Shown here: positions 59,201-60,924 of the stretch, in pieces
How the letters are laid out: the number at the start of each line of letters is the position of its first letter
Numbering within the stretch: the stretch's first letter is position 1
DNA from: Triatoma infestans
Taxonomy: Eukaryota > Arthropoda > Insecta > Hemiptera > Reduviidae
NCBI GenBank assembly: GCA_011037195.1
Contig: JAAEAF010002578.1
Coordinates: 43,261-107,260 of the forward strand
Reading direction: 5' to 3'
DNA length: 64,000 nucleotides
Program-made: the position numbers and the translations under genes
The notes under the pieces: model-generated
Told to the model about the DNA's origin: nothing
Seen by the model: only the letters and a program-made list of their open reading frames with translations
The model's database searches: none

Positions 59201-60003
59201 AAACTTAATCTTCCGTTTAGGTATCGCCATGGGAACTGAGAGTACGTTATCTGACAAAATTCCTTAACCAGAAGTACCACTTTACTAGTTGTTTTTTTTA
59301 CTTTTTTGTGTTTTTCTCAAAAAGGCTCCGACGATTTTCTTGAACCTTCTTATATAAACTAAACATACAAAGATCTACAACTTTTATTTAAAACATTTCT
59401 CTGGGAAAATTCATTTAAGGGCACTTTTAGGGGAGGGGTAGGGTTATGTTTTCACTAAAGTGCTGAATTAGTTGATTATACAATTTTATCATCCAAACAA
59501 AATTTATAAGAAATAAATAGATGGCCAAAATTCCGAGTTTCAAGGAAATTAGTAAACCGGAAGTGCGCTTTTACCGGACAGTTTTTTTCAGTTTTCGACG
59601 AATTTCATTAAATTTGGTACACAAAGTATAAAATTTGTCAATTATAATTTTGAGAACTGGAGTAAGAGAAAGTTGTATGAGTGTTTCACACAACATTTTT
59701 TTTTGTTTTTAATTATTTATTTTTTTTCCCCAGATGCCAGAAGAAGAAATATACGACTTGGATATCATCCTACAAGAGATAAACAGTAATACCAGACTGA
59801 TATGTATTGGAAATGGTGGAGAAGTAGTTTGTGAATTAAGAAATAAAAACAACATCCCAGGATTTGCTATTTCTTGTGAATTACAGCTGATGAAGGGATC
59901 AATAATATTACCAGAACTTGATCGTACTATTAATAACTGTGAAGATGACAGTGTAATTATCCTATGTGAAGATGCTGGAAAAATAGGTATAATGGATAAT
60001 TAG
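11233..60003 (+). CDS. FAS-like pseudo-enzyme, 31-exon gene model
   Basis: Joining the 31 exons listed below gives 5,628 nt, 1,875 residues plus TAG, with no internal stop and every exon junction in phase. Domain order is that of animal fatty acid synthase: KS (about 1-405), AT (about 490-800), DH (about 850-1070), pseudo-methyltransferase (about 1070-1330), ER (about 1330-1690) and KR (about 1690-1875). Catalytic residues are lost in KS (Cys to W163, first His to D295), ER (glycine loop) and KR (glycine loop and Ser/Tyr region), but kept in AT (S587, R612, H689) and DH (H878 in HxxxGxxxxP, D1032). K328 and H333 of KS are also kept. ACP and TE, normally C-terminal in FAS, are absent. Introns run from about 70 bp to 10 kb. 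The intact frame suggests a constrained protein of changed function, perhaps a scaffold or partner of a normal FAS; that role is inference. Confidence 0.85.
11560..11725 (+). repeat. SINE tail fragment
   Basis: TTTAGATTTCCTCTTCCTAG, GAAGCCTTTACGG and ATAATAGATCTTTCAGG are degraded matches to the composite SINE tail. Confidence 0.6.
12020..12860. other. Intron 1, nothing recognised
   Basis: Between SINE fragments; AT-rich without frames or termini I can support. Confidence 0.45.
12868..13120 (-). repeat. tRNA-derived SINE with target duplication
   Basis: Minus-strand copy with the tRNA-like head (complement of TAGCTCAGTGGTAGCGCGC), B box and GGAGCCTCTACAGC tail, ending in a long poly-A (poly-T on the + strand, 12868-12892). 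An 11-bp duplication, CAACTACTATT, flanks it at 12857-12867 and 13121-13131. This is a standard target-primed retroposition signature. Confidence 0.9.
13333..14617 (+). mobile_element. mariner element 1, inactive
   Basis: Matching inverted ends (CGAGGGTCATTCAATAAGTA at the left, its near-complement at 14587-14617) lie next to TA at both borders. The size, 1,285 bp, is typical of mariner. Confidence 0.92.
13501..14560 (+). pseudogene. mariner transposase, broken
   Basis: Reads from ATG at 13501 with a stop after five codons and another at 13666. An open block at 13672-14289 includes a helix-turn-helix region and [12 protein letters not shown] (first catalytic Asp), then [19 protein letters not shown] frame change follows near 14240; the second Asp (LHDNACPHS) and the third ([10 protein letters not shown]) are read in the other frame, consistent with the DD34D class. 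Cut by stops and a frameshift. Confidence 0.9.
15225..15377 (+). CDS. FAS-like exon 2 (KS)
   Basis: Acceptor after ATTTTTAG at 15224. The closer AG at 15230 would create a TAG at the junction, so it is rejected. It encodes [20 protein letters not shown], matching the KS segment around the conserved FFG. The canonical MDPQ that follows is degraded to LMDQL. Confidence 0.8.
15453..15623 (+). CDS. FAS-like exon 3 (KS)
   Basis: Separated from exon 2 by a 75-bp intron. Encodes [19 protein letters not shown] and ends in [14 protein letters not shown], the counterpart of the FANRISYFFDFKG segment just ahead of the KS nucleophile. Confidence 0.88.
15700..15895 (+). repeat. Degenerate SINE fragment
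   Basis: Tail motifs (CGCCTCTACAGCTCATTGTC, then GAAGCCAGCAGTGCTG) and an A-rich end at 15885-15898. Confidence 0.55.
16050..16460 (-). repeat. Repeat family A fragment
   Basis: Contains GAGAAAATCACGAAAAAATG, CACTTCCGGTTGCTAGATT and ATTCGCTAAAAA blocks in family A order, with a CACACA run. Ends near CAGGAAGTAAAGAG, 145 bases before exon 4. Confidence 0.55.
16604..16804 (+). CDS. FAS-like exon 4 (KS active-site exon)
   Basis: The acceptor TTATCAG at 16603 restores GPSF in phase; the nearer-looking CACAG at 16575 is out of frame with exon 3. The family consensus GPSxxxDTACSSS reads [13 protein letters not shown] here: the nucleophile Cys is Trp at residue 163 and the following serines are Asn-Gly-Gly. 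The flanking fold-forming sequence ([20 protein letters not shown]) is well kept. Confidence 0.9.
16888..17126 (+). CDS. FAS-like exon 5 (KS)
   Basis: Encodes [20 protein letters not shown], a good match to the GYxRSEG region. It ends in IEADGSASK, where a working KS has EAHGTGTK. The first catalytic His is therefore Asp (D295). Confidence 0.92.
17130..17900. other. Intron 5, nothing recognised
   Basis: A CT-rich run (17262-17276) and AT-rich sequence; no element termini seen. Confidence 0.45.
17906..18136 (+). CDS. FAS-like exon 6 (KS)
   Basis: Encodes [19 protein letters not shown], retaining the conserved Lys (K328) and second catalytic His (H333) of KS, and then ALLSGQMD. Canonical acceptor TCGTAG and donor GTGAGT. 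Confidence 0.93.
18296..18560 (+). pseudogene. Jockey-like non-LTR retrotransposon C-terminal fragment
   Basis: Reads [18 protein letters not shown], a hallmark of the region after RNase H in these elements, and a damaged zinc-type block with EEEETA. A frame change at about 18480 continues as [11 protein letters not shown]. Confidence 0.75.
18992..19384. mobile_element. Penelope-like foldback element with 12-bp target duplication
   Basis: Two arms of about 125 bp (18992-19117 and 19230-19354) are nearly perfect inverted copies; they contain CCGACGTTTCGACAAATATA and its complement. A 12-bp duplication, ATTAGGAATTTC, flanks the unit at 18980-18991 and 19385-19396. The GTCGAAACGTTGG motif resembles the terminal region of Penelope-like elements. 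No coding sequence. Confidence 0.75.
19484..19684 (+). CDS. FAS-like exon 7 (end of KS, linker)
   Basis: Encodes [19 protein letters not shown], in place of NSFGFGGxNxHVIL, followed by the KS-AT linker ([19 protein letters not shown]). Confidence 0.9.
19761..19892 (+). CDS. FAS-like exon 8 (linker before AT)
   Basis: Begins at TTTGCAG|ATG, encodes [12 protein letters not shown], the insect FAS RGYTxL linker motif, and ends at a GTAAAT donor in phase 0. Confidence 0.88.
20862..21095 (+). CDS. FAS-like exon 9 (AT N-terminal part)
   Basis: Encodes [20 protein letters not shown], the well-conserved FxGxGSQW start of FAS malonyl/acetyl transferase, through [13 protein letters not shown]. Confidence 0.94.
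21100..21740. other. Intron 9 upstream part, nothing recognised
   Basis: AT-rich; no frames or repeats I can name. Confidence 0.4.
21745..21985 (+). repeat. SINE family 2 copy
   Basis: tRNA-like head (GTTGGTCTAGTGGTTAGGGT, B-box-like GGGGATTGAGTCC) then a conserved body (GTAGCGAACCGAGTAACGAA, AAGCCTTGGTCCATTATGGG) and a T-rich end. The same body occurs at 43965-44130 (reverse), 58383-58540 and 60345-60600. Confidence 0.75.
22010..23489 (-). mobile_element. Tc1-like transposon in intron 9, inactive
   Basis: Perfectly opposed ends (AACTGCTGGACAAAAGTATT and complement) abut TA on both sides (22008-22009 and 23490-23491), the Tc1/mariner target. Length 1,480 bp. It carries a broken transposase on the minus strand. 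Confidence 0.93.
22267..22969 (-). pseudogene. Tc1-like transposase, two broken frames
   Basis: The first frame (22631-22969) reads [20 protein letters not shown] (first catalytic Asp) and [11 protein letters not shown] one-base shift leads into the second frame (22267-22644), [16 protein letters not shown] and [12 protein letters not shown] (second Asp). The block that should carry the third acidic residue (SPDLNPIE type) is absent, replaced by an abrupt join near 22430. The N-terminal DNA-binding part is also degraded. Confidence 0.92.
23648..23837 (+). CDS. FAS-like exon 10 (AT nucleophile)
   Basis: Encodes [20 protein letters not shown]. The GHSxG nucleophile Ser is S587. The Arg that binds the malonyl carboxylate is kept (R612 in AYSRG). 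The Tc1-like element at 22010 lies in the preceding intron. Confidence 0.95.
23957..24127 (-). repeat. Hammerhead-like unit A (reverse)
   Basis: On the minus strand a CTGATGA core (24059-24065) is preceded by GCATC and followed by a stem-loop region and a GCAAC block in the GAAA position, then GTCGATG. The flanking text (GATAACATAGATTTGCACAG as read on +) is shared with units B and C. The GAAA core is mutated here. Confidence 0.6.
24216..24357 (+). repeat. Hammerhead-like unit B
   Basis: Core CTGATGA at 24279-24285, stem II-like GAGCG/CGCCC with a two-base loop, AAAA in place of GAAA (24299-24302), a CCGG step and GTC before GATG (24309-24312). CATC just before the core can pair with that GATG as stem I. 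One extra U sits between the core and stem II. Confidence 0.6.
24910..24932 (+). repeat. (ATC)n microsatellite
   Basis: About seven tandem ATC triplets. Confidence 0.9.
25020..25165 (-). repeat. Composite SINE tail, reverse fragment
   Basis: Complement of the conserved tail: TCAGTGCACTGCCGGCCTCC, TCCATCACCGGAC and GTAGAGGCTCCTAGGAAG. Confidence 0.75.
25367..25596 (+). CDS. FAS-like exon 11 (AT, catalytic His)
   Basis: Encodes [15 protein letters not shown] and [14 protein letters not shown]. The catalytic His of AT is present (H689), so the Ser-His pair is intact. Confidence 0.94.
25832..26621. mobile_element. Candidate DNA-transposon relic with imperfect inverted ends
   Basis: ATCTGACTGGTCACACGGTT at 25832 is opposed by its near-complement at 26600-26621 (CAACTGTGTAGCCAGTCAGA). 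The ends are about 790 bp apart. No target duplication and no transposase are evident, so the superfamily is open. Confidence 0.5.
26622..27400. other. Intron 11 remainder, nothing recognised
   Basis: No gene or element terminus seen; AT-rich towards exon 12. Confidence 0.4.
27409..27710 (+). CDS. FAS-like exon 12 (end of AT)
   Basis: 302 nt, the longest exon. Encodes [33 protein letters not shown] and [17 protein letters not shown], matching the conserved SAxYxxNNLxxPVLFxEA and EIAPHxLL segments; the usual His after AP is Arg. Confidence 0.94.
27809..27953 (+). CDS. FAS-like exon 13 (AT-DH linker)
   Basis: Encodes [20 protein letters not shown] and GPLLTWE, matching LYLAGLxxxxxxLYPxVEFP of FAS. 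Confidence 0.93.
28260..28370 (+). CDS. FAS-like exon 14 (DH hot-dog, catalytic His)
   Basis: The acceptor is TTGATTTTAG at 28259. It encodes [18 protein letters not shown], which satisfies the DH motif HxxxGxxxxP with His at residue 878; the canonical Asp after His-x-x is Asn (HNIN against HxID). Phase 0 at both ends. Confidence 0.88.
28577..28965 (+). repeat. Composite SINE, copy 2
   Basis: Same 5' unit (CATGCAATTACTTGGGGAG, ...GACAAGGACAAACACAG), tRNA-like B box (GGGTTCGAATCC) and tail (GGCCGGCAGTGCACTGAGAAG) as copy 1, ending CACAATAGATAG. The A box region is damaged. Confidence 0.8.
28966..29690. repeat. Repeat family A fragments, two orientations
   Basis: A reverse copy (about 28966-29275: GCTAAAAACCAC, GGATATTTCC, CTCGATATCGAAAATTTGAC) meets a forward copy (about 29375-29660: GAAATTTCACCGGAAATAC, TTCCGTTTAGGTATC). 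Between them lies a short TACA repeat (29332-29352). Together they form an imperfect palindrome. Confidence 0.65.
29723..30072 (-). repeat. 3' LTR (left) of gypsy 2
   Basis: 350 bp, TGTTACCTGAGCACAC to CAGCCGTTAACA. On the minus strand this is the downstream LTR. Confidence 0.92.
30120..30830 (-). pseudogene. Integrase C-terminus and acidic tail (gypsy 2)
   Basis: The minus-strand frame at 30120-30323 encodes an acidic, then basic tail ([33 protein letters not shown]), as in gypsy Pol C-termini. Sequence from 30324 to 30830 reads as the rest of integrase in broken frames, for example the reverse complement of ATCCATTGGCTCAGGGATG, where GxxERVN-type text should be. Confidence 0.7.
30833..31201 (-). 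pseudogene. Integrase core fragment (gypsy 2)
   Basis: Encodes [11 protein letters not shown] (first catalytic Asp), [18 protein letters not shown] and [14 protein letters not shown] (second catalytic Asp). The frame ends just where the third catalytic block should follow. The frame shifts between this and the upstream 540-codon frame. Confidence 0.85.
31183..32805 (-). pseudogene. Gag C-terminus, protease and Pol with RT deleted (gypsy 2)
   Basis: 540 codons open. Residues about 115-150 carry two CCHC knuckles ([14 protein letters not shown] and [14 protein letters not shown]). The retropepsin motif is [10 protein letters not shown], with Asp-Ser-Gly rather than the commoner Asp-Thr-Gly. 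Around residue 395 the protein passes without a frame break from protease-proximal sequence to the end of RNase H ([18 protein letters not shown]), so about 400-450 residues of reverse transcriptase and RNase H are gone. The integrase zinc region ([11 protein letters not shown]... near the C-terminus) follows. Confidence 0.88.
32815..33171 (-). pseudogene. Gag capsid fragment (gypsy 2)
   Basis: Encodes [19 protein letters not shown] and [19 protein letters not shown], typical of Ty3/gypsy capsid (retrotrans_gag). A stop at about 32815 separates it from the next frame. Confidence 0.85.
33234..33665 (-). pseudogene. Gag N-terminal frame (gypsy 2)
   Basis: 143 codons starting [19 protein letters not shown] close behind the 5' LTR; charged, with an acidic C-terminal half. 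I do not recognise a domain; position makes it the gag start. Confidence 0.7.
33706..34082 (-). repeat. 5' LTR (right) of gypsy 2
   Basis: 377 bp, same termini as the left LTR; differs mainly by a (TA)n run at 33850-33877 and an inserted GAACGCAAATGAA-like block. On the minus strand this is the promoter-bearing upstream LTR. Confidence 0.92.
34085..34740. other. Intron 14 segment, mostly unexplained
   Basis: Begins with CAACAACAACAA. The part from 34600 (ACATTTCTCCGAAGAACTCA, TAAAGTGCTATTTCA) is a family A fragment. The rest is unassigned. Confidence 0.45.
34823..35218 (-). pseudogene. Jockey-like non-LTR C-terminal fragment
   Basis: 131 codons: [20 protein letters not shown] followed by the zinc-type block [18 protein letters not shown]. 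This is the region downstream of RNase H in Jockey-type ORF2. 5' truncated. Confidence 0.85.
35290..36010 (+). repeat. Repeat family A copy interrupted by a SINE
   Basis: Forward family A sub-units (CTAAAACGGCTCC, AACTTTTATTTGAAACATTT, TAAAGTGC-like blocks) run to 35586 and resume at 35788 (ATTCTGCCACTTCAAC) up to GAGAAAGTTGTGAGAGTGTT. The words TATAAAATTCTGCC at 35578 and TTTAAAATTCTGCC at 35779 mark the insertion. Confidence 0.65.
35587..35780 (+). repeat. tRNA-derived SINE family 3
   Basis: A box GGTGTAGTGGTAATGAGCAT and B box AGTTCGAGTCCCG, then a short body with a palindromic GCCCCCGTC/GACAGGGGGC hairpin and a GCATTACTTTACTTTA tail. AAATTCTGCC recurs on both sides, indicating a target duplication. 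Only copy of this family that I see. Confidence 0.8.
36163..36202 (+). repeat. (CA)n microsatellite
   Basis: Near-uninterrupted CA repeats. Confidence 0.9.
36249..36631 (-). mobile_element. Solo LTR with promoter and poly(A) signals
   Basis: The 383-bp block starts TGAAACG and ends CGTTACA on the + strand, giving the TG...CA inverted ends of an LTR. ATAT at 36245-36248 and 36632-36635 is a possible 4-bp target duplication (in AT-rich sequence, so weak). Read on the minus strand it has a TATA-type box (TTATAAATAG near 36470) and AATAAA further on. No internal retroelement sequence remains, as after recombination between two LTRs. Confidence 0.7.
36690..36835 (+). repeat. Repeat family A terminal fragment
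   Basis: TTACTCCTAGTAAGAGGAAG, TTTTCGATATCGAGTTTTCA and CCGGAAATATGCG match the conserved start of full copies at 52470 and 58990. Confidence 0.75.
36836..37660. other. Intron 14 segment, nothing recognised
   Basis: AT-rich with short frames only. It directly precedes the Penelope-like fragment and could be its degraded 5' part; I cannot support that from sequence. Confidence 0.35.
37669..38215 (-). mobile_element. Penelope-like element fragment with inverted termini
   Basis: The GIY-YIG frame is enclosed by opposed arms of about 52 bp (37669-37721 and 38164-38215), each with AAGAGGTTCATGCATCATGC, a T/A tract and TGTGTGGGTGGGTA or complements. Penelope-like elements often carry terminal inverted or partial repeats. 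The reverse transcriptase part is absent. Confidence 0.8.
37790..38206 (-). pseudogene. GIY-YIG endonuclease domain of a Penelope-like element
   Basis: 138 codons. [20 protein letters not shown] contains the G-x-Y ... Y-I-G signature with the inserted CxxC (CPEC) typical of Penelope-type endonucleases. The catalytic Arg region follows ([11 protein letters not shown]). A HxxxxxH-like zinc pair ([13 protein letters not shown]) comes next. The N-terminal RT has been lost; the first 15 residues are read through the inverted arm. Confidence 0.9.
38205..38400 (+). repeat. Repeat family A terminal fragment
   Basis: TTTTCGACGAATTTCATTAA, ACTGGAGTAAGAGAAAG and GTGAGTGTTTCAAACCAG match the downstream end of full copies (53330-53440). 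It ends 140 bases before exon 15. Confidence 0.75.
38544..38652 (+). CDS. FAS-like exon 15 (DH)
   Basis: Encodes [20 protein letters not shown], the counterpart of the PVxFENVxFHRAT strand of FAS DH. It follows the 10.2-kb intron 14 and stays in phase with exon 14. Confidence 0.88.
38735..38995 (+). CDS. FAS-like exon 16 (DH)
   Basis: Encodes [20 protein letters not shown] and [19 protein letters not shown]. The second part matches the L-x-x-x-D-I-Y-K-x-L-R-L segment of FAS DH, though the RLRGYDY motif is lost. Confidence 0.9.
39081..39248 (+). CDS. FAS-like exon 17 (DH second catalytic residue)
   Basis: Encodes [20 protein letters not shown]. The FxD-type Asp that pairs with the DH His is present (D1032); the usual Gln four residues later is not. 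Confidence 0.88.
39331..39488 (+). CDS. FAS-like exon 18 (end of DH)
   Basis: Encodes [20 protein letters not shown]. Canonical junctions on both sides; weakly conserved linker. Confidence 0.85.
39621..39767 (+). CDS. FAS-like exon 19 (pseudo-methyltransferase region)
   Basis: Encodes a poorly conserved stretch ([20 protein letters not shown]) in the position of the inactive methyltransferase fold of animal FAS. Confidence 0.82.
39770..40680. other. Intron 19, nothing recognised
   Basis: Short frames only; no element termini seen. Confidence 0.4.
40688..40930 (+). CDS. FAS-like exon 20 (pseudo-methyltransferase/linker)
   Basis: 243 nt, phase 0 both ends. Encodes [20 protein letters not shown]; hydrophobic pattern retained, motifs not. 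Confidence 0.82.
41013..41230 (+). CDS. FAS-like exon 21 (linker to ER)
   Basis: Encodes [20 protein letters not shown] and [14 protein letters not shown], the counterpart of the GIVGLVNCLRxEPGGxxxR segment. Confidence 0.87.
41300..41450 (+). repeat. Degenerate SINE head
   Basis: GGGAGGGATTAGCTAAGTGG resembles the A-box region of the tRNA-like SINEs; the rest is diverged. Confidence 0.35.
42150..42830. repeat. Possible inverted-repeat element in intron 21
   Basis: TGTTCGTGCAGC at about 42228 is opposed by GCTGCACGAACA near 42800, with related AAACGGTTT / AAACCGTCA words inside. No target duplication found. Confidence 0.35.
43492..43692 (+). CDS. FAS-like exon 22 (ER start)
   Basis: Encodes [20 protein letters not shown], matching the VYRDGxWGSYRHL segment that opens the FAS ER. 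The donor is GTCAGT, less usual but in phase. Confidence 0.88.
43965..44130 (-). repeat. SINE family 2 fragment (reverse)
   Basis: Complement of the family 2 body: CGTGTGGTAAGCACGC, CCACGCCGTTCAGTTCCGGC and CTTCGCTAGG; a B-box-like GATTCGAACC follows. Confidence 0.7.
44131..45200. other. Intron 22 remainder with an unassigned 95-codon frame
   Basis: The + frame at 44477-44764 lacks splice-site context and any family I recognise; it is more GC-balanced than its surroundings and may be part of an unrecognised repeat. Confidence 0.35.
45210..45279 (+). CDS. FAS-like exon 23 (ER)
   Basis: Only 70 nt. Encodes [20 protein letters not shown] in place of LNFRDVMLATGK. It is too short for ordinary ORF calling but restores phase between exons 22 and 24. 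Confidence 0.8.
45709..45876 (+). CDS. FAS-like exon 24 (ER)
   Basis: Encodes [20 protein letters not shown] and [15 protein letters not shown], matching GxEFxGRxxxGxRVMG and WTLEEAATVPVVYxT of FAS ER. Confidence 0.93.
46225..46375 (+). repeat. SINE fragment with 53-bp tandem duplication
   Basis: The block TTATATCTTCTCTTCCTAGG AGCCTCC occurs twice in tandem (about 46273 and 46326), giving two SINE tail segments side by side. Confidence 0.8.
46490..46672 (+). CDS. FAS-like exon 25 (ER nucleotide-binding exon)
   Basis: Encodes [20 protein letters not shown] and [15 protein letters not shown]. The ER NADPH loop HSGSGGVGQAA of active enzymes reads [11 protein letters not shown], so three of the loop glycines are replaced. 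The following helix and strand are kept. Confidence 0.94.
47110..47932 (+). pseudogene. Jockey-like RNase H and C-terminal fragment
   Basis: From about 47190 the frames read [13 protein letters not shown], then [15 protein letters not shown] (the conserved RNase H WxPGHxGxxGN segment). After a shift, 47426-47932 gives [15 protein letters not shown] and the zinc-type [18 protein letters not shown]. Frame breaks at 47302 and near 47430. Confidence 0.87.
48140..49140. other. Intron 25 remainder, mostly unassigned
   Basis: About 48140-48215 contains a GAAGCTTCTTCAGGAT / GATGTTTCGTCC pair like the termini of retroelements. Beyond this, AT-rich unassigned sequence. Confidence 0.4.
49146..49347 (+). 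CDS. FAS-like exon 26 (ER)
   Basis: Encodes [20 protein letters not shown] and [13 protein letters not shown], matching GKGVDxVLNSLAxExLxAS and CLAxxGRFLEIG of FAS ER. Confidence 0.94.
49520..50815 (-). mobile_element. mariner element 2, inactive
   Basis: Opposed imperfect ends (CGAGGTGTGCAAAAAATAAC at left; complement of CGAGGTGTGTTCAAAATGTA at right) about 1.3 kb apart, with TA at the right border. It carries transposase pieces on the minus strand. Confidence 0.87.
49628..50473 (-). pseudogene. mariner transposase, fragmented
   Basis: Pieces in several frames: [20 protein letters not shown] (DNA-binding), [11 protein letters not shown] (degraded first catalytic segment), then LAKNNL-type and an HDNAPAHTS-like block read near 49870, and [20 protein letters not shown] in place of [12 protein letters not shown]. 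The last is the DD34D third-Asp segment with Asp replaced. Multiple frame breaks. Confidence 0.87.
51130..51720 (-). pseudogene. Non-LTR retrotransposon tail, degenerate
   Basis: On the minus strand the phrases [20 protein letters not shown] are read near 51240-51310, like the GRPxxRWxD motif near the end of some non-LTR Pol proteins. Surroundings are too damaged for a family call. Confidence 0.5.
51849..52041 (+). CDS. FAS-like exon 27 (end of ER)
   Basis: Encodes [20 protein letters not shown] and [20 protein letters not shown], matching FLKNxxFHGVLLD and xxGIxxGVVRPLxxxVF. Confidence 0.93.
52136..52248 (+). CDS. FAS-like exon 28 (ER to KR)
   Basis: Encodes [15 protein letters not shown] in place of FRYMAxGKHIGKVVI, then a linker and the first KR strand (TQIIIS). 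Confidence 0.88.
52345..53460 (+). repeat. Repeat family A, near full-length copy
   Basis: From TTTTACTTTCTCTTACTCCA to ACTGGAGTAAGAGAAAGTTG, so the two ends are inverted relatives. Contains GATATCGAGTTTTCACCGG, CCGTTTAGGTATCACCA and three CGGAAG-type sub-units. Lies wholly inside intron 28. Confidence 0.8.
53671..53785 (+). CDS. FAS-like exon 29 (KR nucleotide-binding exon)
   Basis: Encodes [20 protein letters not shown]. Active KR has TGGLGGFGLELAxWLxxRGA; all loop glycines are replaced while the helix ([12 protein letters not shown]) is kept. Confidence 0.9.
54030..55110 (+). pseudogene. Jockey-like reverse transcriptase fragment
   Basis: Broken frames read [44 protein letters not shown] (the RT catalytic F/YxDD) and, after an insertion at 54638-54818, [19 protein letters not shown] and [12 protein letters not shown]. 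Order and wording fit Jockey-type ORF2 from RT to the thumb region. Confidence 0.87.
54638..54818 (+). repeat. Hammerhead-like unit C, inserted in the Jockey fragment
   Basis: Same text as units A and B (GCAAATCTATGTTATCAC, GACAAAAAGC). CTGATGA at 54704-54710, stem II candidate CGGCG/CACCC, an intact GAAA at 54724-54727, CCGG, then GTT before GATG (54734-54737). It ends in CAACAACAACAA. The Jockey frame resumes afterwards, so this is a discrete mobile unit. Confidence 0.65.
55212..55670 (+). repeat. Composite SINE, copy 3 (best preserved)
   Basis: 5' unit CAAGGGGTATCTGTTGCATG..., head GGGATTAGCTCAGTGGTAGC with B box CGGGTTCGAATCC, then tail TCTTCCTAGGAGCCTCTACA ... CACAATAGATCTTTCAGG ... ACAACAATCTACG. 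Confidence 0.88.
55923..56055 (+). CDS. FAS-like exon 30 (KR)
   Basis: Encodes [20 protein letters not shown] and [11 protein letters not shown]. The first part stands where RVxxWxxxGVxVxxS is found in FAS KR; the GGIFxLA segment is lost. Confidence 0.8.
56060..56420. repeat. (CA)n run and family A fragment
   Basis: CA repeats at 56222-56260, followed by a diverged family A piece (ACTAAAAACCCACTTTACAT). Confidence 0.6.
56607..57310 (-). mobile_element. mariner-like element remnant with terminal CAGGGTGTCCCATTTAAA
   Basis: The left end CAGGGTGTCCCATTTAAA is a common insect Tc1/mariner-like terminus. On the minus strand, 57130-57275 reads [20 protein letters not shown] and [16 protein letters not shown], like the RSPDLxPxDFFLWGYLK block holding the third catalytic residue; here its Asp is Val. 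The rest of the transposase is missing. A matching terminus in opposite orientation stands at 62318-62331. Confidence 0.75.
57360..57440 (-). repeat. Penelope-like terminal fragment
   Basis: The minus strand shows GGCCGAAACGTTGAGTAC after a T-rich run, similar to the terminal motif of Penelope-like elements. Confidence 0.4.
57549..58540 (+). repeat. SINE family 2 copy, interrupted
   Basis: Head CGTTGGTTAGTGGCTAGCGC, then the body resumes at 58383 (GTAGCGTCCAAGGTAGCGAA, GGCAAGCCTTGGCCCTTCAT) and ends in a T run at 58522. The insert is described separately. Confidence 0.82.
57640..58382 (-). mobile_element. 743-bp retroposon inserted in the SINE, 13-bp target duplication
   Basis: GTAGGAAGCTACA stands at 57627-57639 and again at 58383-58395, inside what is one continuous SINE elsewhere. 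On the minus strand the insert runs from TTTGGGCGTTGATATG to GTATCATGGGAAGAAAAAGA, a 3' end like that of some LINEs and their SINEs. It is GC-rich compared with its surroundings and lacks a long open frame. Confidence 0.85.
58905..59700 (+). repeat. Repeat family A copy in intron 30
   Basis: Starts around ATGATCAGAAGTTCCTACAG (also present at 52389) and ends ACTGGAGTAAGAGAAAGTTG; includes a (TG)n run at 59115-59145. It stops about 50 bases before exon 31. Confidence 0.8.
59734..60003 (+). CDS. FAS-like exon 31 (degenerate KR, C-terminus)
   Basis: Acceptor TTTCCCCAG. Encodes [20 protein letters not shown] and [18 protein letters not shown], standing where KR has LDxxSRxxCPxLDxFVxFSS and ERICExRxxxGLPGLAIQWG. 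The SSVS and NYGxAN catalytic blocks are missing. The frame ends in TAG at 60001. A donor-like AG|GTATAA at 59987 could skip the stop; I found no downstream exon to join. Confidence 0.8.
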   Translation: MPEEEIYDLDIILQEINSNTRLICIGNGGEVVCELRNKNNIPGFAISCELQLMKGSIILPELDRTINNCEDDSVIILCEDAGKIGIMDN

Positions 60004-60224
60004 AAAGAAATAATTTTATTTCGTTCCAGCTTAGTTGGAAAAGCAGTATATTTAAAATTTTGGTTCAAAGAACCAGTTTTATGTTATTTATTCTTGTGTG
60101 ATTGCTGGAAACTAAATTTGTGTGGCCCTAAATGGCACAGAAATTTCAAACAAACAAAATTAAGGCTGGATTTTGAGAAATTTGTTATGATTGCAATAAT
60201 ATTCTTTATAGCAACGAGAAAGTA

Positions 60225-60230
60225 AATAAA
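60225..60230 (+). terminator. Candidate poly(A) signal of the FAS-like gene
   Basis: AATAAA 222 bases after the stop; the first canonical hexamer downstream. Confidence 0.4.
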
Positions 60231-60344
60231 GGAAAGGAAATAGCTCAATGGTAGCGCTGTGATACATATATATTCCAGAGTGGTGTATTAGACCTTACTA
60301 AAAATAATATAAAATAGTTATCAGTCGATCTATCATCAACCTAT

Positions 60345-60600
60345 AACGCCGAAGTGGTCCCCATGCGTTGGTCTGGTGCCTTTGGTGCGAGAATTCATGG
60401 TTCGATTTGCATGAGAGCAAAGTCGTACTATGAGAAAAGATAAGAAGTACAGTTGGTAGCGCACCTAGGTAGCGAAGGCCAGAACTAAATGTCGAGGGAA
60501 CCGCGGCGTGCTTACTACACTCCCCCCCCACCCAATAAAAATCGCCTTCTTGCAAGCCTTGGTCCTTCATGGGTTGTTGCGCTATAAAGGTTTTATTTAA
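60345..60600 (+). repeat. SINE family 2 copy
   Basis: CCCCATGCGTTGGTCTGGTG, GTAGCGAAGGCCAGAACTAA and GCAAGCCTTGGTCCTTCATG follow the family 2 order. Confidence 0.75.
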
Positions 60601-60924
60601 ATGCTATAAAAAAAAAAAGAAAAAAAAAAAAGGCATTTTAATATACTGGTTATATTAACTCATCAAAACTCAGTTGTAATGCGGTTCACATTATGACTTG
60701 TTATTTCTTCTTTGCTGTAAAGAATTATCACTATCCTATCAAGTTTTCTTCAGAACTCAGCTTTAATGCGGGTTCATACTATGACTTATTACTTATTCTA
60801 TGATATAAGGAACTGGGCTATCATGCAAAAATTTTCTAAATAGATTCCTTGAAACGTACTACTTCATAAACGTATACTTCTTACCCTTGAAATTTTCTAC
60901 TTTGAGCGTTATAATAAGAGATAG

